Shown in pieces: positions 35,349-43,859 of a stretch of 64,000 bases of DNA. The stretch covers positions 227,887 to 291,886 of the forward strand of contig NZ_VCNA01000009.1 in NCBI RefSeq assembly GCF_006170445.1. The letters are read 5' to 3'. Every line of letters begins with the position of its first letter. Positions within the stretch are counted from its first letter, which is position 1. A program made the position numbers and the translations under genes. Origin of the DNA: Brevibacillus dissolubilis (lineage in GTDB: Bacteria; Bacillota; Bacilli; Brevibacillales; Brevibacillaceae). The notes under the pieces are model-generated. The model saw only the letters and a program-made list of their open reading frames with translations, searched no databases and had not been told where the DNA came from.

Positions 35349-35531
35349 TCAGTGAAGGATTGTGCTGAGTACCTCTTGGACTTCGTGAAGCTCACTTTCT
35401 GGCACTAAGATTTCGTACTGCTTAGACACCTTCGCCTCACGGACCTTGCACAAGAATCCTTCATCTGTTAAGCGGTGCTGAATTCGCTCGGCAATTTTGG
35501 CGCTAGGAGCTATGTAGATGACAGTCCACAT
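35349..35531 (-). CDS. Small conserved protein between FadR-type regulator and accD (60 aa)
   Basis: Small soluble protein MWTVIYIAPSAKIAERIQHRL... with a strong GGAGGAG site before ATG 35531. The opening 'MWTVxYIAP' and 'EILVPESELHEVQEVLS' resemble short proteins found beside accD in other Alicyclobacillaceae. The layout suggests a single small ferredoxin-like or ACT-like alpha/beta domain. Function unknown; location 21 nt upstream of accD suggests a role around acetyl-CoA carboxylase expression or activity, which is inference. Confidence 0.75.
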   Translation of the reverse strand: MWTVIYIAPSAKIAERIQHRLTDEGFLCKVREAKVSKQYEILVPESELHEVQEVLSTILH

Positions 35532-35608
35532 GATGGTCTCCTCCTTATAACTACGATTATCATATGATCTGCATCATCATATCACAGCGTTCAATGCCGT
35601 CGCAAATC

Positions 35609-36280
35609 CTACAACATGCTATTGTCAAGATGGTTTTTCATACACTCCACTGCTTTTTCTTCGTCGCCGGCCCGGATCGCCTCCATGATCTCGCGATGCT
35701 CTTCTAGAGCTACTCCTGCTCGGCCTTCCCTCGACAAGGAGCCTGTTCGTATGTTGCCACTGTACTCGATGACTGGCGCCCAGATTCGGTGCAATACGGA
35801 GTTTCGGCTCGAACGGCAGATGACACGATGGAACAGATAATCTTCTTCGATTGGGATTTCGCCTCTTTCCAGACGCTCCCAGGCGTTTTCCAATATGAAT
35901 TCCATCTCGTCAAAATGCTTTTGCGTGGCTCTTTTGCAAGCCAGCCGAACGGCGTCTAACTCCAGCATCTTCCGCATCTCAACGAGGTCCTTCTTCGTTT
36001 TGTAATCACGTAAGATGTAGGTTCCTAAGATGTCAATCAACCGATTGTGACGATAGTGCTTGAGAAAAGTCCCCTCACCGCGTCTCGTCTCAATCAGCCC
36101 CAGGAGCTCCAGAGCGCGTAATGCCTCCCGAACCGATGAACGTCCAGCTCCGAGCAGGTCGGACAATTCACGCTCAGACGGGATTTTGTCTCCCGGCCGC
36201 AGGTTTTGGTCTCTGATAATCTCATGGAGTTGTAACAGAATCCCTTCATAAACTTTGCGATTCTGCGAAGAGTCGAGCAT
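35609..36280 (-). CDS. GntR family transcriptional regulator, FadR subfamily
   Basis: 223 aa: winged-helix GntR domain (about 10-75, IPSERELSDLLGAGRSSVREALRALELLGLIETRRGEGTF) and FCD all-helical ligand domain (about 90-215, DLVEMRKMLELDAVRLAC, with DYLFHRVICRSSRN and HREIMEAIRAGDEEKAVECMKNHL contributing metal-binding Asp/His). Such regulators sense small organic acids. It lies between malic enzyme and the acc genes. A TGGT-N3-ACCA operator-like palindrome, as used by this subfamily, lies at the malic enzyme promoter (37653-37667). ATG 36280 has GGAGAGGGAG upstream. Confidence 0.88.
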   Translation of the reverse strand: MLDSSQNRKVYEGILLQLHEIIRDQNLRPGDKIPSERELSDLLGAGRSSVREALRALELLGLIETRRGEGTFLKHYRHNRLIDILGTYILRDYKTKKDLVEMRKMLELDAVRLACKRATQKHFDEMEFILENAWERLERGEIPIEEDYLFHRVICRSSRNSVLHRIWAPVIEYSGNIRTGSLSREGRAGVALEEHREIMEAIRAGDEEKAVECMKNHLDNSML

Positions 36281-36363
36281 ACTCCCTCTCCTTCCGCAAG
36301 AAGAATGACGGAGAAGACAGCAAAGAGACTGTCTTCTCAATCATATCGTGCTGTGTCGTAGGC

Positions 36364-37608
36364 TTAGACTTGTTGCAGGGAAATAGCGGCCAGTCGTGCT
36401 GTTTTGGCTGCTACATCTTCTGGATTAACCGTTTTGCGCGCAACACCACTGTCCATCGCCGCTTTGGCTACAGCCGCAGCAACGCGTGGGGCTACTCGTG
36501 GATCAAATGGAGCAGGGATGACTTTTTCTGGAGAGAGCTCTTCTGCCGTAATCAGATCAGCAATGGCGTATACGGCTGCAATCTTCATCTCTTCGTTGAT
36601 GTCAGTTGCATAGGTATCAAGCGCACCGCGGAAAATCCCTGGGAAAGCAAGTACGTTGTTCACCTGGTTCGGGAAGTCAGAACGACCTGTACCGACGACA
36701 GCGGCCCCTGCCTGTTTTGCCTCATCCGGCATAATCTCTGGGATCGGGTTGGCCATCGCAAAAATGATTGGGTCACGGTTCATGGACTTCACCATCTCAG
36801 GTGTAACGGCACCTGCTACAGAAACACCGATAAACACGTCAGCACCCACAAAAGCATCCTCCAGTGAGCCAGTCAACTTCTCGTGGTTGGTGAGGCGAGC
36901 CATCTCTTCTTTGATCGGGTTCATACCGAACGGGCGGCCTTCATAGACGATCCCTTTTGTATCGCACATGATGACGTTTTTCACGCCCATGGAAGCGAGC
37001 AAACGGATGATCGCAATGCCTGCCGCACCAGCTCCGCTGGTTACTACCTTGATATCTTCTAACTTTTTGTTCACCACTTTGAGCGCATTGATCAAGCCGG
37101 CTGCTGTAACGATCGCGGTCCCGTGCTGGTCATCGTGGAAAACAGGGATGTTGGTTTCTTTTTTCAGGCGTTGTTCGATTTCGAAGCAAGCCGGAGATGC
37201 AATATCCTCAAGGTTGACACCGCCGAAGGTTGGTTCGAGCAGTTTCACCGTCTCAATGATTTTCTCAACGTCTGTCGTATTCAGGCAGATCGGGAACGCG
37301 TCCACACCTGCAAATGACTTGAACAGTACCGCTTTGCCTTCCATAACAGGCATCGCTGCTTCTGGACCGATGTTGCCAAGTCCAAGAACCGCTGTACCGT
37401 CAGATACGACTGCTACCAAGTTGCCTTTCATGGTGTATTCGTACACTTTGGTTGGATCGTCAAAAATCTCCTTACAAGGTTCGGCCACACCCGGCGAGTA
37501 CGCGAGACTGAGGTCGTACGCGTTACGGACGGGAACCTTCGTTACCGCCTCAAGTTTACCTTGATGCTTTCTGTGAAGCTCAAGCGCTTCGTCTCTTAGA
37601 TTGGACAC
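36364..37608 (-). CDS. NAD(P)-dependent malic enzyme
   Basis: Converts malate to pyruvate and CO2 with reduction of NAD(P). 414 aa, YtsJ-like. Motifs: SLAYSPGVAEPCKEI (conserved 'AYSPGVA'), VSDGTAVLGLGNIGPEAAMPVMEGK, VFHDDQHGTAIVTAAG (metal-binding Asp), the Rossmann motif SGAGAAGIAI, and ANPIPEIMPDEA. GTG 37608 has GGAG 8 nt upstream; a frame three codons longer starts on that site. In B. subtilis ytsJ lies between dnaE and accD, as here. Promoter and operator-like palindrome precede it. Likely supplies NADPH and pyruvate during gluconeogenic growth. Confidence 0.95.
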   Translation of the reverse strand: MSNLRDEALELHRKHQGKLEAVTKVPVRNAYDLSLAYSPGVAEPCKEIFDDPTKVYEYTMKGNLVAVVSDGTAVLGLGNIGPEAAMPVMEGKAVLFKSFAGVDAFPICLNTTDVEKIIETVKLLEPTFGGVNLEDIASPACFEIEQRLKKETNIPVFHDDQHGTAIVTAAGLINALKVVNKKLEDIKVVTSGAGAAGIAIIRLLASMGVKNVIMCDTKGIVYEGRPFGMNPIKEEMARLTNHEKLTGSLEDAFVGADVFIGVSVAGAVTPEMVKSMNRDPIIFAMANPIPEIMPDEAKQAGAAVVGTGRSDFPNQVNNVLAFPGIFRGALDTYATDINEEMKIAAVYAIADLITAEELSPEKVIPAPFDPRVAPRVAAAVAKAAMDSGVARKTVNPEDVAAKTARLAAISLQQV

Positions 37609-37652
37609 CTCTACCACTCCGTTCTCACCATCTGGAATTTCTACCTGCTTTT

Positions 37653-37667
37653 AGTGGTCTGACCACT
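37653..37667. promoter_or_regulatory. Operator-like palindrome for a FadR-type regulator
   Basis: AGTGGTCTGACCACT, a perfect 15-bp palindrome with the TGGT-N3-ACCA core used by FadR/PdhR/LldR-type GntR regulators. It starts about 14 nt downstream of the -10 box (37681-37686) of the malic enzyme promoter, a repressing position. The probable regulator is encoded downstream (35609-36280). Confidence 0.7.
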
Positions 37668-37680
37668 CAGTTATATGTAC

Positions 37681-37708
37681 ATTATAACAAACAATTTCCA
37701 CCTGTAAA
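37681..37708 (-). promoter_or_regulatory. Sigma-A type promoter of the malic enzyme-acc operon
   Basis: Minus strand -35 TTTACA (37703-37708), 16-bp spacer, -10 TATAAT (37681-37686). Start near 37675, overlapping or just upstream of the operator-like palindrome. Confidence 0.65.
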
Positions 37709-37722
37709 CCTGCCGAAATCGT

Positions 37723-37752
37723 AAAAAAAGGAAGGACATCGTTCATCCTTCC
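37723..37752 (-). terminator. Terminator of dnaE, overlapping the dnaE stop codon
   Basis: GGAAGGA/TCCTTCC 7-bp stem followed by TTTTTTT on the minus strand. The dnaE TGA (37743-37745) is inside the loop. Confidence 0.82.
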
Positions 37753-40700
37753 CTATTTTTCGCTATTTCTCTCTGAATTACGCTGTTACGTCCCACAATT
37801 GCTTTTGTTTTCTCAAGAAATGGCTCGTCTGCCGCAACACACATCTGGTCGGGCAGGCGAAGCGTTTTTTTCGTCCGCTCGTAGTAAAGGATTACAGGCG
37901 TCGAACCTGGGTGCTCGCCAAAAAGCTGGCGGAGTGCAGCTAATGTGTTGTCTTGTTCCTGACTATGTGAAATTTTGATGAACAACACGGTCTCGGTCGA
38001 GGCAGCCGTGGTGTCTTGGGGTTGTGGTGTTGAATCGGACGAAGGGATTGGGTGCCCCGGCTGCTCTGTTTGCTTTGAAGAATTTTCGCCGTCTGCATCT
38101 CTATTCCTGTCGTTTTTGTAAAAATAATCCTTTTGGTCTATCGGCTGTTGGGTTGAGGCTTGTTCGTGTGTTGGTAGTTCGTTGGACACTGTTGGGTTGG
38201 TAGGCACCGAAGTGTCAGTTGATGCTGTTGGTGTTACATCCGCCGGGGGTTCTGGTGACACTTTTGGCTCTATGTCTGTCTGAGATTCTCGTGATTCTGG
38301 TACTACCGATGCAGTCTCAGGTACCGTTACGGCTTCCCTCGTGAGTTCATTCGTCGCTTCTGCTGTGTCTGACGGCTCCGGTGCGTTGGCTGGCTTGGGC
38401 AGGACGCTTGCATCCCAGGCACGGGAGGCCAGCAGCTTGATGGTGTCGTTCTGCGCATCGACCCGGCCTTCGATCACCAGAATGCGTTCTTTGTCCATAA
38501 TTTCTTGGTATTTGGTATACACCTGCGGGAACACGACGACTTCCACTTGGGCCGCTTTATCCTCAACGGTGAGGAATGCCATTGGATCGCCTTTTTTGGT
38601 CTGAATGCGCTTGACCTCTGTAAGCATTCCGACGATTTTGACCGTGCTGTTGGGCTGGCACTCATCGAGGGTGAGCAGCTGTTGCACCTCTGGACGCTCG
38701 GTCAGATGGCGGTAGTCGTCAAGCGGGTGACCAGAGAGGAAGACGCCGAGCAGGTCGCGCTCTTCTTTGAGCTGTTGGGTGCGGGAGAAGGGCGGTACGT
38801 CTGGATAAGTGGCGGAGGCTTTGGTCGGATCGGCAGTGTTTGGCTCGTTGAACATGTTCATCTGTGCTTCTTCGCGCTCTTTGCGGCGGCTTGCTCCCTT
38901 GTCCATCGCTTCGTCGAGATAAGCGAGCAGCTGGGCACGGTGCCCCGGCAGGGAATCCATCGCACCGCAGGCAATCAGCGCTTCGATGACACGGCGGTTG
39001 ACCAGACGGCTGTCGATGCGGGAGCAGAAATCGCTCAGATCACGGAATGGTTCTTTTTCGCGTTCACGTACGATGGAGTCAATCGCGCCGTAGCCCACGC
39101 CCTTGACGGCTGCGAGACCGAATCGGATCGCTTTCTCCTCCACGGTGAAAAAGGCTTCACTGCGGTTGACATCCGGAGGCAGGACTTGCAGGCGAAGGCG
39201 TTTGGCCTCCTCGGTGTACTCGGCGATCCGGTTCTGACTGCCGATGGACAGAGAAAGCAGTGCTGCCATGAATGCCAGCGGGTGGTTCGCTTTGAGATAG
39301 GCCATCTGGTAGGAGATGATTCCGTAGGCGACCGAGTGTGCTTTATTAAAGCCGTAATCGGCGAATTTGACGATCAGGTCGTATACTTCGTTGGCAAGTG
39401 CTTCCTCATAGCCTTGTGTGATGCTGCCCGCAACGAATTTGGCGCGCTGCTCGGCTAACAGCTCACGCTTTTTCTTGCCCACGGCACGGCGCAGGATATC
39501 GGCTTCGCCCAGGCTGAAGCCCGCCATCTTGGAGGAAATCTGCATGATCTGCTCCTGATAAATCATAAAGCCGTGCGTTTCTTTGAGGATCGGCTCGAGA
39601 TCAGGGTGCGGGTAATGTACCTGATTCTGCCCGTGCTTGGCTTGAATATACTGCGGGATGATCTCCATCGGGCCTGGACGGTAGAGGGCAAGGACGGCGA
39701 CGATGTCATCCAGATCGGACGGCTTGAGATCGCGCAGTACATGACGCATCCCGCTCGACTCCAGCTGGAATACCCCTGTCGTCTCACCACGGCCCAGCAT
39801 ACGGAAGGTACGCTCGTCAGGGTGCGGCAGGTTGTCGATATCTAGCTCGATGCCACTCTCCCGCAGATGACGCAGGGTCTCTTGGATGATGGTCAGGTTG
39901 CGCAGGCCGAGAAAATCCATTTTGAGCAGCCCGACCTGTTCGAGGATCTCCATCGGGTATTGGGTCAGCGTCAGACCTTCGCTTCCCTGCTGCAGTGGCA
40001 CATAGTCGGTCAACGGGTCACGGGAGATGACGACACCGGCGGCATGTGTAGAAGCATGACGGGGCAAGCCTTCCAGACCAGCCACGATGGCGAGCAGCTG
40101 CTCCACCTGCTTGTTCTCCGCCTCTAGCTTGCCGAGGTCAGGACTGTATTCCCTCGCCTTGGTCAAGGTCATCGACGGAGATTGCGGGATCAGCTTGGCT
40201 ACGCGGTCGACAATGCCGTTGGACAAGCCTAAGGCACGCCCTACGTCACGGACAGCGGCACGCGGGGCAAGTGTCCCGAATGTAATGATCTGTGCGACTC
40301 GGTCACGTCCGTATTTATTGGCGACATAATGAATCACCTCATCACGGCGCTCGACGGAAAAGTCGATATCAATATCCGGCATCGTGATCCGCTCTGGATT
40401 GAGAAAACGCTCAAACAGCAGGTTGTATTTCAGCGGGTCGACATTCGTAATACGAAGTGCATACGCAACCAGACTGCCTGCCGCCGAACCACGGCCAGGA
40501 CCGGTCGGGATACCTTCTTCATGCGCGTATTTCATGAAATCCCAGACGATCAGGAAATAATCAGTAAAGCCTGTCCGAATGATGATATCCAGCTCATGAT
40601 TCAGCCGCTCGCGCACCGTCTCGGTCATCTCTCCATAACGCTCGATACAGCCTTTGCGGCAGATCATCCGCAGGTATTGTCCTGCATCAAGACCGTCTGG

Positions 40701-41570
40701 CAGCGGATAGCGCGGCAGGATGTGCTGGTCAAATTGTAGCTCCAGATGGCAACGTTCGGCGATCAACACCGTATTTTCCAAGGCTTGCGGTGCAAAAGCA
40801 AACAGCTTGGCCATCTCGTCTGCTGACTTGAGATAGTACTCCTCTGTCTCGTACCGCAGACGGTCATCCTCTTCCACCGTTTTGGCGGCACCGATAGCCA
40901 ATAAGACATCGTGCAGCTTTGCTTCACTTTTTTCTATATAGTGAATATTATTCGTGGCGACCAGAGGTATGTCAGTTTCTTGATGAAGCTTGAGCAGACG
41001 CTGATTCAGTCTTCGCTCGATCTCTTGACCATGGTCTTGCAGTTCGAGGTAAAAGTTGCCACGGCCAAAAGTCCGCTGATACCATAGAGCAGCTTGCTTG
41101 GCGGCATCTGCCTGACCCTCGAGCAGCAGACGCCCGACTTCGCCTTCGCGGCAGCCGCTGAGTGCGATCAGACCTTCGCTGTGCTTGGCGAGCGCCTCTT
41201 TATTCACACGCGGGAGAATCTGGTTGCCCACCGTCTGGGCGATTGTCGAAAGCTTCAGCAGATTGCGGTAACCAGTCTCGTTCTCCACCAACAGAGTCAA
41301 GTGAAACGGCGGTGGTGTCTGCCGGGTCACACGGTCGTGCAGGTCTCCGTCAATCAGGTAGGCTTCCATCCCGATGATCGGCTTGATTCCCTGCTCCATG
41401 CAGGCTCTGTAAAAAGGCACCGCTCCATACAGATTCCCGTGGTCAGTCATCGCGAGTGCCGTCATGCCCAGTTCTTTTGCCCGTGCGGCCAGCTTCTCGA
41501 TCCGTGCTGTAGCGTCCAATAAGCTATATTCTGTGTGTACATGTAAATGAACGAAGGATTGAGTCAACAC
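37743..41570 (-). CDS. dnaE: DNA polymerase III subunit alpha (DnaE) with disordered C-terminal insert
   Basis: Replicative polymerase of the DnaE family, 1275 aa against about 1115 for B. subtilis DnaE. PHP domain (1-270, HLHVHTEYSLLDA, MTDHGNLYGAV), polymerase domain with catalytic aspartates in TMPDIDIDFSVERRDEV, palm/finger motifs (GPGRGSAAGSLVAYAL, FNKAHSVAYG), helix-hairpin-helix region (about 840-900), and an OB-fold (about 985-1055). From about 1057 to 1190 there is a Pro/Thr/Ser/Glu-rich low-complexity segment (ending near STPQPQDTTAAST), then a folded C-terminal domain of about 85 aa. The insert is unusual. GTG 41570 lies after AGGGGGAG; TTG 41567 is an alternative. Lies upstream of malic enzyme, as in Bacillus. 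Confidence 0.96.
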   Translation of the reverse strand: MLTQSFVHLHVHTEYSLLDATARIEKLAARAKELGMTALAMTDHGNLYGAVPFYRACMEQGIKPIIGMEAYLIDGDLHDRVTRQTPPPFHLTLLVENETGYRNLLKLSTIAQTVGNQILPRVNKEALAKHSEGLIALSGCREGEVGRLLLEGQADAAKQAALWYQRTFGRGNFYLELQDHGQEIERRLNQRLLKLHQETDIPLVATNNIHYIEKSEAKLHDVLLAIGAAKTVEEDDRLRYETEEYYLKSADEMAKLFAFAPQALENTVLIAERCHLELQFDQHILPRYPLPDGLDAGQYLRMICRKGCIERYGEMTETVRERLNHELDIIIRTGFTDYFLIVWDFMKYAHEEGIPTGPGRGSAAGSLVAYALRITNVDPLKYNLLFERFLNPERITMPDIDIDFSVERRDEVIHYVANKYGRDRVAQIITFGTLAPRAAVRDVGRALGLSNGIVDRVAKLIPQSPSMTLTKAREYSPDLGKLEAENKQVEQLLAIVAGLEGLPRHASTHAAGVVISRDPLTDYVPLQQGSEGLTLTQYPMEILEQVGLLKMDFLGLRNLTIIQETLRHLRESGIELDIDNLPHPDERTFRMLGRGETTGVFQLESSGMRHVLRDLKPSDLDDIVAVLALYRPGPMEIIPQYIQAKHGQNQVHYPHPDLEPILKETHGFMIYQEQIMQISSKMAGFSLGEADILRRAVGKKKRELLAEQRAKFVAGSITQGYEEALANEVYDLIVKFADYGFNKAHSVAYGIISYQMAYLKANHPLAFMAALLSLSIGSQNRIAEYTEEAKRLRLQVLPPDVNRSEAFFTVEEKAIRFGLAAVKGVGYGAIDSIVREREKEPFRDLSDFCSRIDSRLVNRRVIEALIACGAMDSLPGHRAQLLAYLDEAMDKGASRRKEREEAQMNMFNEPNTADPTKASATYPDVPPFSRTQQLKEERDLLGVFLSGHPLDDYRHLTERPEVQQLLTLDECQPNSTVKIVGMLTEVKRIQTKKGDPMAFLTVEDKAAQVEVVVFPQVYTKYQEIMDKERILVIEGRVDAQNDTIKLLASRAWDASVLPKPANAPEPSDTAEATNELTREAVTVPETASVVPESRESQTDIEPKVSPEPPADVTPTASTDTSVPTNPTVSNELPTHEQASTQQPIDQKDYFYKNDRNRDADGENSSKQTEQPGHPIPSSDSTPQPQDTTAASTETVLFIKISHSQEQDNTLAALRQLFGEHPGSTPVILYYERTKKTLRLPDQMCVAADEPFLEKTKAIVGRNSVIQREIAKNREG

Positions 41571-41758
41571 TACTCCCCCTCTCTCTATTTGGCTCTTGCA
41601 AGATAATCGTAGTAAGTTTAACTCCTGGCGTTAATCGGCTACCGCTATTATACCCGATTGTCCCTACCTGGGCGAACATATAATCGCTATGAATTGACCC
41701 AGCCCGCAAGATTTAGTAGGATGAGAACGTAGAAATGAAAGAGAGGAATGGTTATACG

Positions 41759-42070
41759 ATGTGGTTTGCCTTTTATTTCACCGGAATTATCGCGGCACTC
41801 GCCATGAGTGTGTATTATAGTGTAACTGCAAGACGCCGGGGGATTCACCCGCTCGAGTCCAGGATGACCCTGGGCAAAATGAACGTGGCTCTCGGCCTCC
41901 TGATGCTTTTGTTTGGGGCGAATCAGTATACGTTTGAGGATTTGACCACGGTTCGCATTGTGATCGGGGCGCTGTTGATGTTCGTCGGGGCGGTTAACTT
42001 TTACCTTGGTGGGAAGAATTACGTGAATTATCGCCGTGAGTGGATGATGGAGTTGAAAAAGCAGGCGTAG
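41759..42070 (+). CDS. ytpI: YtpI family membrane protein
   Basis: 103-aa protein of the YtpI family with three hydrophobic segments (WFAFYFTGIIAALAMSVYYS, MNVALGLLMLLFGANQYTF, IVIGALLMFVGAVNFYLGG). YtpI of B. subtilis is a small membrane protein of unknown function, near dnaE and ytoI, as here. ATG 41759 matches the family start MxFxxxFxG; its AGAGG site is somewhat far (about 13 nt). A longer frame from ATG 41735 adds MKERNGYT and has a weak site. Read divergently from dnaE. Confidence 0.82.
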   Translation: MWFAFYFTGIIAALAMSVYYSVTARRRGIHPLESRMTLGKMNVALGLLMLLFGANQYTFEDLTTVRIVIGALLMFVGAVNFYLGGKNYVNYRREWMMELKKQA

Positions 42071-42108
42071 TCTGATCGGGACGGTTTTCGATATGATAGG
42101 ATAAAAAG

Positions 42109-42166
42109 AAAAAGGACAAAGCGCTCAGCAGGTTTTTCGCCTGTCTGCAAGCCTTTGTCCTTTTTA
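42109..42166. terminator. Bidirectional terminator between ytpI and pirin gene
   Basis: AAAAAGGACAAAG pairs with CTTTGTCCTTTTT-type sequence across a large loop; A-run and T-run on the two sides. It serves both converging genes. Confidence 0.72.
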
Positions 42167-42192
42167 TTATGAAATCTACTATCTGTATGATA

Positions 42193-42894
42193 TTATGGCA
42201 GGTCGATCAGCAGGAACTTCGCATCCGCTGCCGCTTCGATCTTAAGCGTAGGCACTTCCGTAATTCGTGCTGAGTCACGGCGGCCCAGCTTGGTATCGCC
42301 ATTGAGTGTCACTTCACCCTCGATCACCATGAAGAAAATACGGCGGTCTTCCTCTTGGGTAAAGGTAATCTCTTTGCCTGCCTCCAGCTCGGACAGATAC
42401 ATCGTCATATCCTGATTGATCGTAGCGGTGTTTGGCTTGTCGCCCGCAGAGACGATTGGCAGCAGATTGTTCTTCATGGCTTCCACATCGTAGCGGAATG
42501 GCTCATAGGATGGCTCTATACCGTATGTCGCAGGCTCAAACCACATCTGGAACAGGCTTACCTCCTCTGTGCTGGACGGGTTGACCTCAGAGTGGTAGAC
42601 ACCGGTACCTGCGCTCATGCGTTGGATCTCGCCTGGGCCGGAGATGCAGACATTGCCCATGCTGTCTTCGTGCTTGAGCTGGCCGGAGAGAATCAGGGTG
42701 ACGATCTCCATCTCACGGTGCGGGTGCATGCCAAAGCCATTGTCAGGCGCTACGATATCATCATTGAGTACCCGCATCGGACCGAAGCCCATGTTGTCTG
42801 GATCATAGTAGTTGGAAAAAGAAAAGCTGAAATGGGTACGCAGCCAGCCGTGGTTGTTATAATGACGGGATTCACTTGGATATACGTTAATCAT
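42193..42894 (-). CDS. Pirin family protein
   Basis: 233-aa two-cupin protein of the pirin/YhhW type. The N-terminal cupin carries the metal site: GFGMHPHREMEIVTL (His-x-His-x3-Glu) and MSAGTGVYHSEVNP. The remaining stretch FQMWFEPATYGIEPSYE is typical. Relatives show quercetinase activity or redox roles. ATG 42894 follows AGGAGGAA. Upstream lies a perfect MarR-type palindrome at 42953-42970, and the next gene is a MarR regulator preceded by a similar box, so the two are one regulatory pair. Confidence 0.92.
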   Translation of the reverse strand: MINVYPSESRHYNNHGWLRTHFSFSFSNYYDPDNMGFGPMRVLNDDIVAPDNGFGMHPHREMEIVTLILSGQLKHEDSMGNVCISGPGEIQRMSAGTGVYHSEVNPSSTEEVSLFQMWFEPATYGIEPSYEPFRYDVEAMKNNLLPIVSAGDKPNTATINQDMTMYLSELEAGKEITFTQEEDRRIFFMVIEGEVTLNGDTKLGRRDSARITEVPTLKIEAAADAKFLLIDLP

Positions 42895-42952
42895 AATCGT
42901 TATTCCTCCTAAGAGTTTTGATTTATATGAAGGTAGTTTTTCCTAATCTAAA

Positions 42953-42970
42953 TATCTTGATTTCAAGATA
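42953..42970. promoter_or_regulatory. MhqR/MarR-type operator upstream of the pirin gene
   Basis: TATCTTGA TT TCAAGATA: perfect 8-bp arms around a 2-nt centre. It closely resembles the box I recall for B. subtilis MhqR (TATCTCGAATTCGAGATA), and a near copy sits at the marR promoter 43601-43618. It lies about 60 nt upstream of the pirin start. Confidence 0.75.
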
Positions 42971-43051
42971 ACTTGGTAAAAAAATACGACGAGCAATGGT
43001 TGTTACATATTCCGCCGAAGGATAGGGGGCCAGGGTGCTCCCCGATTCGGC

Positions 43052-43522
43052 CTATCCGAGACCAGCCTTCGCATACAGCCCAAGCTTTTTCAAAAGATCA
43101 ACCGCGGTCTGCTTCTCCTCTGCCGTCAAGCCTTCTGTTACCTGATGGATTGCCTTGGCATGCTGTGGGAAGATATCGTCGAACAGCTCCTTGCCTTTTT
43201 CGGAGATCTCCACGTAGGTGATCCGTCGGTCTTTGTGGCTGGGCTTGCGGATGAGCAGCTCCTTCTTCTCCAGCTTGTCGATGACATAGGTCAGGCTTCC
43301 GCTGGCGAGCAGGATCTTGTCGCCGATCTGCTGAATCGGATGGGGGCCTTTGTGATAGAGCAGCTCAAGCACGGTGAACTCGGTCGGATTGAGACCATAT
43401 CGGCGCATGTCACGCAGTGCATGTTCCATCAGGGTCTTGTGCGTGTGAGAAAGGACAACGAAAAGCTTGAGGGAGAGCGCTTCGGCTTGGTCTGGTTGTT
43501 TATTGGTGCTGTGTTCGTTCAT
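43052..43522 (-). CDS. MarR family transcriptional regulator (MhqR/OhrR-like)
   Basis: 156-aa winged-helix regulator. MarR helix-turn-helix and wing: TEFTVLELLYHKGPHPIQQIGDKILLASGSLTYVIDKLEKKELLIRKPSHKDRRITYVEISEKG. No N-terminal cysteine of the OhrR type is seen near the start (ALSLKLFVVLSHTHKTLMEHA), so MhqR-like quinone/aldehyde sensing is more likely than peroxide sensing; this is inference. Its promoter (43619-43648) has an operator box overlapping the start region, so autorepression is likely. It probably also represses the downstream pirin gene. Start ATG 43522. Confidence 0.9.
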   Translation of the reverse strand: MNEHSTNKQPDQAEALSLKLFVVLSHTHKTLMEHALRDMRRYGLNPTEFTVLELLYHKGPHPIQQIGDKILLASGSLTYVIDKLEKKELLIRKPSHKDRRITYVEISEKGKELFDDIFPQHAKAIHQVTEGLTAEEKQTAVDLLKKLGLYAKAGLG

Positions 43523-43600
43523 CGGACATTCCTCCTCTCTCTGTCATCCTTACTGGCTGGGTTGCTCGTTACTGAAAGCTTCACCACCACGCCGCCAAAA

Positions 43601-43648
43601 TATCTTGATTTCGAGATAATTATAAATTAGTCACTTACTTTTTGTCAA
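43601..43648 (-). promoter_or_regulatory. marR promoter with overlapping MhqR-type operator
   Basis: Minus strand -35 TTGACA (43643-43648), 18-bp spacer, -10 TATAAT (43619-43624). The operator TATCTTGA TT TCGAGATA (43601-43618, 7 of 8 arm pairs) starts right after the -10 box, at the transcription start. The rest of the stretch 43649-43918 has no supported gene. Confidence 0.78.
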
Positions 43649-43859
43649 TACCATCGAGATTGAAACCATTGCACATACCTTTTGTGCGCGTCCACTTTTC
43701 CACCCATATCCACTCCAGTCTCCCCTTGTTTTTGCCGATAAGAGAATAGGGACGAGCTGCACCACCACTTCCAGTTATTTTCACTGGCGGTCTGGGGGTT
43801 GTTTGTCCTATAATCTTTTTTGTGACCTTTACCTGTGACTTTTATCAAAACGCTTCTTG

